Positions 1 to 4,604 of a stretch of 5,590 nucleotides of DNA are shown here, piece after piece. Under the pieces are notes generated by a model. That model was not told where the DNA came from and did no database searches. It saw only the letters and a list, made by a program, of their open reading frames with translations. The stretch's first letter is position 1, and every line of letters begins with the position of its first letter. The stretch is from assembly GCA_902772685.1 (NCBI GenBank), contig CACYBO010000111.1:1-5590 (forward strand), given 5' to 3'. This DNA is from an uncultured Eubacteriales bacterium (GTDB taxonomy: Bacteria > Bacillota > Clostridia > Peptostreptococcales > Anaerovoracaceae). A program made the position numbers and the translations under genes.

Positions 1-1299
1 TAAATACTCTTTATTCTTCTCAAGCATCTCCTGAACCATGTCATGGATTTCCTCCATGCTGCATACGCTCGCTGTGAGCGGGTCCTGGAGGATTGCCTGG
101 AATACCAGATCCGGGTCGCCGGTTATGGCGGCCTGCACTGCCAGTTCCTCCAACTTGGCCGAGTGCGATACAAGCGCTGAAAGGTGCGCCGGCAGTGTGT
201 ACACTCCCTTCACGTGGATGCCTTCCTTGTCCGCGATGACAGGGACTTCCACGCACGCTCCTTCATCTATGTTCGTTACATATCCTTTGTTCCTGAGGTT
301 TGCGTTAAACGGGAACGGCGTGCCGTCTCCGTATATTGCATTGAAGATGTTCGAGGCGTACTCGTCGCCGCGCTCCAGTTCCACATCCCCGTTTTCAAGC
401 CATTCTGAATACTCTTTTTCCCAGGTGTCCTCACGCCCCATGTACTCCTTCAGTATGTACGCGTACTCGCCCGGATTCCATCCTGTTCCGTGCATGCAGT
501 ACTTCTCGATGAGATCCGGTCTCTTCCGGAACCACGGGTTGTATTCTGAATTGTGCCCGGATGATTCTGTAGGGAAGTATCTGAGATACTTGAACATCTC
601 GATTCTAACAGGCTCTTCCGCTGCGACTTCCGGTCTCTTGATCGCTTCTCTGAGCGCCGGATACATGTCTTCACCGTTGTGTGTGAGATCGAGATAAAAG
701 GCCTGGTGGTTGATGCCCACACAGGTATAGTCCAGTTCTTCCTTCCTGATTCCCAGCCATCCCGCCAGCATCTCAGCAGTTCCCTGCACGCTGTGGCAGA
801 GTCCCGTGATGCTCACGTCGGTCTGGGTCTGGAGATAGCTGACCAGCATGGCCATTGGATTGGTGTAATTGAGGACGATGGCATCCGGACAGAGTTCTTC
901 AACATCCCGGATGATTTCCAGTAAGACGGGCGCGGTCCGCAAAAAACGAAAGATTCCGGATGGTCCTCTGGTGTCTCCTACACAGATATCCACACCATAC
1001 TTCTTCGGAATCTCAATATCATGGCGCCAGACTTCCACACCACCCTGCAGCACCGTGATCAGAACACCGTCTGCACCGGGGAGAGCCTCGCGTCTTTCTG
1101 TGGTCGCTGTCACCGTGGCGTGATGTCCGCCGGCTTTCACGACTTTTTCAATGCCGCGCTTGGCATAACTCAATCTCTTCTCGTCGATATCCACGAGAGC
1201 AATCTCGCAGTCATCGAAACTTTCATAGGTCATCAAATCCCTTACCAGGTCTCTGGTGAATTCAAGGGAACCTGCGCCAATAAAAACAAATTTCCTCAT
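1..1299 (-). CDS. Glycoside hydrolase family 4, probable alpha-galactosidase (3' end outside window)
   Basis: This frame is open without a stop from the ATG at 1299 to the window edge, giving 433 residues; family members are about 430-480, so little is missing. GH4 enzymes are cytoplasmic and cleave glycosides by a redox-elimination mechanism using NAD+ and a divalent metal, usually Mn2+. Visible marks are the N-terminal Rossmann motif FIGAGS (6-11), VDID at 36-39, NYTNPM (144-149), the metal-ligand region GLCHSV (166-171, Cys168) and GINH (195-198, His198). Tyr241 is at the position I expect for the catalytic base, an inference from numbering only. The tetrad CHSV is the signature reported for alpha-galactosidases, as opposed to CDMP or CNIP in phospho-glycosidases, so an unphosphorylated alpha-galactoside is the likely substrate. 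An AGAGGA ribosome site lies about 7 nt upstream. The gene is divergent from the lacI-type gene and has its own promoter and operator. The family call is firm; the exact sugar is inferred. Confidence 0.93.
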   Translation of the reverse strand, partial: MRKFVFIGAGSLEFTRDLVRDLMTYESFDDCEIALVDIDEKRLSYAKRGIEKVVKAGGHHATVTATTERREALPGADGVLITVLQGGVEVWRHDIEIPKKYGVDICVGDTRGPSGIFRFLRTAPVLLEIIRDVEELCPDAIVLNYTNPMAMLVSYLQTQTDVSITGLCHSVQGTAEMLAGWLGIRKEELDYTCVGINHQAFYLDLTHNGEDMYPALREAIKRPEVAAEEPVRIEMFKYLRYFPTESSGHNSEYNPWFRKRPDLIEKYCMHGTGWNPGEYAYILKEYMGREDTWEKEYSEWLENGDVELERGDEYASNIFNAIYGDGTPFPFNANLRNKGYVTNIDEGACVEVPVIADKEGIHVKGVYTLPAHLSALVSHSAKLEELAVQAAITGDPDLVFQAILQDPLTASVCSMEEIHDMVQEMLEKNKEYL

Positions 1300-1330
1300 G
1301 ACTGTTCCTCTGCCTATATAATAGGCTTAT

Positions 1331-1343
1331 TGTTTACTAAACA
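1331..1343. promoter_or_regulatory. LacI-family operator O1 (hydrolase side)
   Basis: TGTTTACTAAACA is a perfect palindrome with 6-bp arms around one central base; the flanking T at 1330 and A at 1344 extend the arms to 7 bp. The identical 13-mer recurs at 1474-1486. It lies about 23-35 nt downstream of the predicted start of the hydrolase transcript, where a bound repressor would block elongation. Odd-centred palindromes of this kind are plausible LacI/GalR sites. That the adjacent regulator binds it is inferred. Confidence 0.8.
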
Positions 1344-1372
1344 ACGACTGTAAACACCCCTTCTTTTTTGTT

Positions 1373-1401
1373 ATTATATTTTGTTTTTTGCCTGTTGTAA
1401 A
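1373..1401 (-). promoter_or_regulatory. Sigma-A-type promoter of the GH4 gene
   Basis: Read on the minus strand, a TTTACA -35 box (1396-1401) is followed after exactly 17 nt by a perfect TATAAT -10 box (1373-1378). Transcription would begin near 1366, giving a leader of about 67 nt that contains operator O1. A near-palindrome at 1398-1408 overlaps the -35 box. Confidence 0.75.
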
Positions 1402-1408
1402 CTGTTTT
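1398..1408. promoter_or_regulatory. Operator-like near-palindrome over the GH4 -35 box
   Basis: TAAACTGTTTT is an odd-centred near-palindrome with one arm mismatch. It closely resembles TAAACTGTTTA at 1469-1479, which overlaps operator O2. It covers most of the hydrolase -35 hexamer, so a protein bound here would block initiation. It could be an auxiliary site for the local regulator or a degenerate catabolite-control element, since TGTAAAC is cre-like. The sequence does not decide between these. Confidence 0.35.
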
Positions 1409-1445
1409 TTGCTGTCAAATAAAGGAATATGAGGAAAAAACGGGC

Positions 1446-1474
1446 TTGACTGGGGCCTCAACATAGGATAAACT
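1446..1474 (+). promoter_or_regulatory. Promoter of the lacI-type regulator and kinase operon
   Basis: A TTGACT -35 box (1446-1451) is followed after 17 nt by TAAACT (1469-1474), a 4-of-6 match to TATAAT. The predicted start near 1481 falls inside operator O2, so repressor binding would exclude RNA polymerase. This fits autoregulation. Confidence 0.6.
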
Positions 1475-1486
1475 GTTTACTAAACA
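1474..1486. promoter_or_regulatory. LacI-family operator O2 (regulator side)
   Basis: This is the same 13-mer as O1, TGTTTACTAAACA, with centres 143 bp apart. It overlaps the end of the -10 box and the predicted start site and ends at the ribosome binding site AAGGAGG (1486-1492). A second palindrome, TAAACTGTTTA (1469-1479), overlaps its left arm, so the half-sites form a triplet. Two identical copies at the two ends of a divergent spacer are good evidence of a shared regulator. Confidence 0.8.
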
Positions 1487-1498
1487 AGGAGGTCCATC

Positions 1499-2494
1499 AT
1501 GGCGAATATCAGACAAGTCGCGAAACTGGCCGGCGTATCGCCTGCTACTGTATCCCGGGTGCTTTCAGGCGACCCGGATTTCAGCGTGCGCGAAGAGACC
1601 CGCCGTAAGATCATCGACGCCGCCGCTAAGCTCCAATATGAAATTCCCATCCGCCAGCAGGACCAGTACCGCTTCGGCTGCGTTCTTTCTGACACGGTGG
1701 ATAAATATTCGGATCCATTCTTCGTCGATATCCTCTCGGCGATGGAACGTGCATGCAAAGGCAGGAACTCCATGATCGCTATCGTGAAATCATACAGGGA
1801 ACTCGAGAACCCACAGATCCTGCAGGAATTGATCGGCGCCGATCTGGACGGTGTGTTCCTTATGGAACATGTCTCCACCGAGACCATGGCTGCTCTCAAA
1901 GCGCACATCCCGCACATTGTCTTCATTGATAAAGATGAACCCGAATACGATTACAATAACGTAGGTTTTGATCACACGACTGCCAACTGGCAGGTCATGA
2001 ACACACTCCTCAGCCGCGGTTACAGACGCATCGCGCTCATCAGCGGCAGTTCCCCTGAGATGCCCCTCTCTGAAACCATTCGAATGATGACCTACAGAGA
2101 GATGCTGCGGCGGGCGGGAATTGAATATGATGATGATCTGGTGAAAGACTGCGGCTGGGATCTGTCTCTGTGCGAGACACAGGTCAGGGAGCTCATGTCA
2201 CTGTCTGAACCGCCGGACGCGATCTTCGCAGGCAGTGATTCTCTGGCCTCCGTTGTTTTGGGCACCCTTTACGCCGACGGCTACAGATGTCCCCGTGATG
2301 TGGGTGTCATCGGGTTTAACAATATAGACCTCAGTTCGCATATGGTCCCGCCGCTTACGACAATTGAGGTTCCCACTGCCGACATCGGCAGAGCAGCGGT
2401 TGAACGTATGCTGCAGATCATCACAGATAAGGACCCGTCTATCAGGCGCATCCTATTCCCTACCAGACTCATAGAAAGGAAATCACTGAAATGA
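1499..2494 (+). CDS. LacI/GalR-family transcriptional regulator
   Basis: A 331-residue DNA-binding regulator, of normal length for the family. The helix-turn-helix is at residues 3-22, with the recognition helix SPATVSRVL at 14-22. A periplasmic-binding-protein-like effector domain runs from about 57 to the end; typical landmarks are the DPFFVDI region near 72-78, IFAGSDSLASVVL and DVGVIGFNNIDL. The linker after the helix-turn-helix (LQYEIPIRQQ, 45-54) lacks the usual PN..AR.L hinge-helix pattern and in this resembles EbgR-like members. The start is supported by AAGGAGG (1486-1492) 6 nt before the ATG. The divergent GH4 gene and the coupled kinase suggest that the effector is a galactoside, an amino sugar or a phosphate of one. 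Autorepression is expected from operator O2. The family is certain; the ligand is unknown. Confidence 0.95.
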   Translation: MANIRQVAKLAGVSPATVSRVLSGDPDFSVREETRRKIIDAAAKLQYEIPIRQQDQYRFGCVLSDTVDKYSDPFFVDILSAMERACKGRNSMIAIVKSYRELENPQILQELIGADLDGVFLMEHVSTETMAALKAHIPHIVFIDKDEPEYDYNNVGFDHTTANWQVMNTLLSRGYRRIALISGSSPEMPLSETIRMMTYREMLRRAGIEYDDDLVKDCGWDLSLCETQVRELMSLSEPPDAIFAGSDSLASVVLGTLYADGYRCPRDVGVIGFNNIDLSSHMVPPLTTIEVPTADIGRAAVERMLQIITDKDPSIRRILFPTRLIERKSLK

Positions 2495-3471
2495 ATACTC
2501 CTGAAACAAGATACTACATCGGCATCGACGGCGGCGGCACAAAGACCAAGTTCCTCGCCGGCCGGCTGATAGAAGGCTTCAGCCCGGACGGGACAGATGC
2601 TGCCGGACTCGAAGTGATCGGCGAATACACAGCCGGCGGATGCCACTACATGCAGATTGGATTTGACGGCGTTGAAACGCTTATGCGGAACGGCGTCAGC
2701 GCAGTCTGCGAAAACGCCGGCATTGAATCAAAGGATGTTGCCTTTGTATATGCTGGGTTTGCCGGCTACGGTGATGTCGCGTCAGATCAGCCGATGCTGG
2801 ATGAAGCCCTGCGCAAAGCCTTCGGCGATATTCCTTACGCCGCGGGCAATGACAGTGAGAATGCACTCGAAGGCGCCCTCGACGGGCAGCCCGGCATCAA
2901 CATCATCGCAGGAACCGGTTCTATCGGAAGCGGGCGCAGCGCCGACGGCGAGTTCATGCGCTGCGGCGGCTGGCACTACGTCCTCGGCGGCGACGAAGGC
3001 AGCGCCTACTGGATCGCATGGAATCTTCTGAAGGAGTATTCCCGCCAGAGCGACGGCCGCGATGAAAAAACCCTTCTCTATGAAGCTGTCAATCGTGCAC
3101 TGGATCTCCACTCGGATGATGAGATGGTCACACGCGTGGTCAATGAATGGAACCTGGACCGCACCCGCATTGCGGGACTGGCACCGATAGTCAGCCGGTT
3201 GAATGAAGAAGGAGACCCGTACGCCGCAGATATTCTGAACGGTTGTGCAAAGGAGCTTGCCGATCTGGCTATCGTACTGCACGCCCGGCTGGGATTTGAC
3301 AGTGATGAACTTGTTCCCGTCAGCGGCACCGGCGGCGTCTTCAAGATCGGTTCACCGGTCACGGAACCTTTTGCCCGCATCCTCCGCGAGCACGGCATGC
3401 AGTACGTTGAACCGGCCCACACGCCGGACATGGGTGCCCTCATGCTGGCAATCAGAAAAAGTTTTATATAG
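2491..3471 (+). CDS. BadF/BadG/BcrA/BcrD-type sugar kinase (N-acetylglucosamine kinase-like)
   Basis: A 326-residue protein of the ASKHA ATPase superfamily. Phosphate-1 motif GIDGGGTKTK is at 11-20, the probable catalytic aspartate is in GNDSE (119-123, Asp121), phosphate-2 motif AGTGS is at 140-144, the GGDEGS loop is at 166-171 and the adenosine motif SGTGGVF is at 278-284. Single-chain members of this size are mostly N-acetylglucosamine or glucosamine kinases. The benzoyl-CoA reductase and hydroxyacyl-CoA dehydratase activators carry FeS cysteines that I do not see here. It is cytoplasmic and would use ATP to phosphorylate a sugar. Its ATG overlaps the regulator's stop as ATGA, with an AGAAAGGA site about 10 nt upstream inside the regulator gene, so the two are probably translationally coupled. 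The sugar is not defined by the sequence. The hydrolase next door hints at galactose or an N-acetylhexosamine. No terminator follows the stop. Confidence 0.85.
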   Translation: MNTPETRYYIGIDGGGTKTKFLAGRLIEGFSPDGTDAAGLEVIGEYTAGGCHYMQIGFDGVETLMRNGVSAVCENAGIESKDVAFVYAGFAGYGDVASDQPMLDEALRKAFGDIPYAAGNDSENALEGALDGQPGINIIAGTGSIGSGRSADGEFMRCGGWHYVLGGDEGSAYWIAWNLLKEYSRQSDGRDEKTLLYEAVNRALDLHSDDEMVTRVVNEWNLDRTRIAGLAPIVSRLNEEGDPYAADILNGCAKELADLAIVLHARLGFDSDELVPVSGTGGVFKIGSPVTEPFARILREHGMQYVEPAHTPDMGALMLAIRKSFI

Positions 3472-3506
3472 TATCGTTAAGAATCGCATCAAATATTGCA
3501 TGAGTA

Positions 3507-3515
3507 TGCTACAAT
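3507..3515 (+). promoter_or_regulatory. Possible extended -10 element in the kinase to tRNA-Val spacer
   Basis: TGC followed by TACAAT matches the extended -10 pattern, with no convincing -35 box 16-18 nt upstream. If active, it would give a transcript starting near 3522 and running into tRNA-Val. The 159-bp spacer otherwise shows no hairpin terminator and no gene that I can support. Confidence 0.3.
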
Positions 3516-3607
3516 CATGAAGAACGGCGGCAATAATGATGGCGATAAAGACCGCGTCACTGCAACCGGAGACATCAACAATAAGCAGATACCAATTTAA
3601 GGCTATC

Positions 3608-3616
3608 TGTGATAAT
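3608..3616 (+). promoter_or_regulatory. Probable tRNA-Val promoter, extended -10
   Basis: TGT followed by GATAAT (5 of 6 to TATAAT) gives an extended -10 box, with a start expected around 3623, only about 8 nt before the mature tRNA. The -35 region is weak, which is tolerable for extended -10 promoters. The upstream TACAAT element and read-through from the kinase are alternative sources of transcript. Confidence 0.5.
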
Positions 3617-3630
3617 ATATGTTTATGAGA

Positions 3631-3706
3631 GGTCTGCTAGCTCAGCTGGGAGAGCGCATGGGTCACAACCATGATGTCGTGGGTTCGAGCCCCGCGCAGA
3701 CCACCA
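3631..3706 (+). tRNA. tRNA-Val, anticodon CAC
   Basis: A full cloverleaf can be built. The acceptor stem GGTCTGC (3631-3637) pairs perfectly with GCAGACC (3696-3702), followed by A73 and an encoded CCA. The D stem is GCTC/GAGC. The anticodon stem CATGG/CCATG closes the loop GTCACAA, which places CAC at 3664-3666. The variable loop has 5 nt, and the T stem GTGGG/CCCGC carries TTCGAGC. Anticodon CAC reads GUG codons, and A35, C36 and A73 agree with valine identity. Position 32 is G, where a pyrimidine is usual. The reverse complement of the anticodon loop contains GTG, but the orientation is fixed by the T loop and the CCA. Confidence 0.93.
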
Positions 3707-3715
3707 GATAAACAG

Positions 3716-3751
3716 AAGGAGGCTGTCGCTTTATGCGACGCCTCCTTTTTT
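3716..3751 (+). terminator. Rho-independent terminator after tRNA-Val
   Basis: The stem AAGGAGGC (3716-3723) pairs with GCCTCCTT (3740-3747). Inside it GTCGC pairs with GCGAC around the loop TTTAT, with one bulged T at 3724. Six T residues follow (3746-3751). The hairpin sits between the convergent ends of tRNA-Val and trmL and ends 10 nt from the trmL stop. On the minus strand the T-tract is poor, so it probably serves mainly the tRNA-Val side. Confidence 0.9.
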
Positions 3752-3761
3752 CATGACCACC

Positions 3762-4232
3762 CTACTCCAGCCCCGGAAACTCCAGCTGCCGAAGAGCCTC
3801 GAACAGAACCACAATGACGGAGTTGGACAAATTGAACGAGCGCAGGCGGGTGTTCGCGCTCATCGGAATCCGGACAGCCTGGTCGGCGTGGGCGGCGATG
3901 AAGTCGCGGGGCAGTCCAGCTGTCTCTCTGCCGAAGAGGATCATATCCTCATCCTGATACTCCACATCCGTATAACAGCGTCCGCCCTTTGTCGTGGCCA
4001 GCCACATGCGGCGGCCTTCGTACTCTGCCATAAACTCATCCAGACTCTCATGCACCTCGAGTTTGACATAGGGCCAGTAATCCAATCCTGCCCGCTTCAG
4101 ACTTTTGTCGTCAATGCTGAAGCCGAGAGGTTTGACAAGATGCAGCACACTGTCCGTGGCTGCAGCTGTCCTCGCTATATTTCCCGTGTTAGGCGGAATC
4201 TCCGGTTCCACCAGAACGATGTGAATCGCCAT
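3762..4232 (-). CDS. trmL: tRNA (cytidine/uridine-34-2'-O)-methyltransferase TrmL (SPOUT family)
   Basis: A 156-residue SPOUT methyltransferase, the usual length for TrmL (formerly YibK or CspR). It 2'-O-methylates the wobble base of tRNA-Leu isoacceptors using S-adenosylmethionine, in the cytoplasm and as a dimer. Family motifs appear in order: EPEIPPNTGNIAR (9-21), LGFSIDDK (36-43), RAGLDYW (47-53), FGRETAGLP (100-108) and IPM (122-124) then SFNLSNSV (132-139), the last three forming the trefoil-knot cofactor site. I start it at the ATG at 4232: AGGAG (4242-4246) is 9 nt upstream, and the protein then begins MAIHIVLVEPE like its homologues. A TTG at 4241 would add three residues but touches the ribosome site. 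tRNA-Pro lies just upstream on the same strand with no evident terminator between, so the two may share a transcript. Confidence 0.95.
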   Translation of the reverse strand: MAIHIVLVEPEIPPNTGNIARTAAATDSVLHLVKPLGFSIDDKSLKRAGLDYWPYVKLEVHESLDEFMAEYEGRRMWLATTKGGRCYTDVEYQDEDMILFGRETAGLPRDFIAAHADQAVRIPMSANTRLRSFNLSNSVIVVLFEALRQLEFPGLE

Positions 4233-4274
4233 ATGAATCAACTCCTGCCGTTATGATTTTGCAGCTGAAACGCA

Positions 4275-4384
4275 AAACGCCGGGTCGTGTTTTGGTCGGA
4301 GAGACAGGATTTGAACCTGCGGCCACCTGACCCCCAGTCAGGTGCGCTACCAAACTGCGCCACTCCCCGATGACCCCGGCGTTT
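4275..4384. repeat. Inverted repeat bracketing tRNA-Pro
   Basis: AAACGCCGGGTC (4275-4286) and GACCCCGGCGTTT (4372-4384) are complementary over about 12 bp with one extra C in the right arm, and weaker similarity continues outward. The arms lie 6 nt beyond the CCA end and 2 nt before the 5' end of tRNA-Pro. In the minus-strand transcript the leader and trailer of the precursor could therefore pair as an extension of the acceptor stem. Confidence 0.7.
4293..4369 (-). tRNA. tRNA-Pro, anticodon GGG
   Basis: On the minus strand the acceptor stem CGGGGAG pairs with CTCTCCG (one G-U pair), followed by A73 and an encoded CCA (4293-4295). The D arm is GCGC/GCGC with a GG-containing loop. The anticodon stem CCTGA/TCAGG closes the loop CTGGGGG, with anticodon GGG at 4333-4335. 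The T arm is CAGG/CCTG-like with TTCAAAT. The C1-G72 pair and anticodon GG agree with proline identity. It reads CCC and CCU codons. Confidence 0.95.
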
Positions 4385-4396
4385 CGTTCGTCGCCT

Positions 4397-4425
4397 ATTA
4401 TACACCAAAATTGAGCAGCCTGAAA
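4397..4425 (-). promoter_or_regulatory. tRNA-Pro (and probably trmL) promoter
   Basis: On the minus strand a perfect TATAAT (4397-4402) lies 28 nt before the mature tRNA, with a start expected near 4390. The -35 region at 17-nt spacing is TTTCAG (4420-4425), a weak match. The promoter is divergent from the pantothenate operon promoter. Confidence 0.6.
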
Positions 4426-4448
4426 GTATATTAATCGCATAGAAAAAC

Positions 4449-4477
4449 TTTACAAATGCACAAGTGAGGTTTATACT
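4449..4477 (+). promoter_or_regulatory. Promoter of the pantothenate operon
   Basis: TTTACA (4449-4454) and TATACT (4472-4477) are separated by exactly 17 nt, each 5 of 6 to consensus. The start would be near 4484. Arms CACAAG (4459-4464) and CTTGTG (4481-4486) form an inverted repeat around the -10 box and start site and might be an operator. Confidence 0.7.
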
Positions 4478-4483
4478 CCCCTT

Positions 4484-4600
4484 GTGATGGACGGTATTCC
4501 AATTGAGGAAACTGTACCGCGAAGGATCCCCGGACCGATACCAGACTGCGAAGACAGACTCGGGAAAGGAACCACGTCACCTTTTTAAGAAAAGAGGTGA
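4484..4600 (+). ncRNA. Structured 5' leader, candidate pan-motif riboswitch-like RNA
   Basis: About 120 nt of non-coding leader separates the predicted start from the first gene. Its 5' end GTGATGG (4484-4490) can pair with CCA (4572-4574) plus TCAC (4577-4580), closing a domain. Inside, hairpin 1 joins CGGTA-TTCC (4492-4500) to GGAA (4507-4510) and TACCG (4515-4519). Hairpin 2 joins AGACTG (4543-4548) to CAGACT (4555-4560) with A4545 opposite A4558, extended by CCG/CGG and TCC/GGA. The pan motif is a published candidate RNA found before pantothenate genes, described as hairpins with two bulged adenosines and often in tandem. Location and gross form fit, but I cannot check its conserved positions from memory. 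Being before a pantothenate gene supports regulation by a pathway product. Confidence 0.55.
4577..4600 (+). promoter_or_regulatory. Hairpin that would hide the ribosome binding site
   Basis: TCACCTTTTT (4577-4586) is complementary to AAAA plus AGGTGA (4590-4600), with a single bulged G4594 and loop AAG. The 3' arm contains the Shine-Dalgarno sequence GAGGTG (4594-4599) of the gene at 4605. The same TCAC can instead pair with the leader's 5' GTGA, so the two folds exclude each other. This is the layout of a translational on/off switch. Confidence 0.65.
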
Positions 4601-4604
4601 TCGA

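Noticed and set aside
38..697. Plus-strand 219-residue ORF opposite the GH4 gene
   Set aside because: It is low-complexity, Ser-rich and without a ribosome site. The minus-strand frame is a clear family 4 hydrolase open over the whole stretch.
2782..3443. Minus-strand ORFs of 121-166 residues inside the kinase gene
   Set aside because: They are shadow frames of a GC-rich gene whose plus-strand motifs are complete.
3517..3600. 27-codon ORF (MKNGGNNDGD...) between the kinase and tRNA-Val
   Set aside because: It has no ribosome site and no known motif, lies in a spacer that probably holds promoters, and is short enough to occur by chance.
3631..3706. tRNA-His(GTG) on the minus strand
   Set aside because: The reverse complement of the anticodon arm reads like a His loop, but the T-loop TTCGAGC, the D loop and the CCA end fix the gene on the plus strand as Val(CAC).
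4233..4241. Upstream TTG start for trmL
   Set aside because: It would directly touch AGGAG. The ATG at 4232 has proper spacing and matches the family N-terminus.
4503..4604. 34-residue N-terminal extension of the DUF2520 gene from a TTG at 4503
   Set aside because: It has no ribosome site and no recognisable protein motif, and it overlaps the structured leader. GAGGTG placed 5 nt before the TTG at 4605 explains the start.
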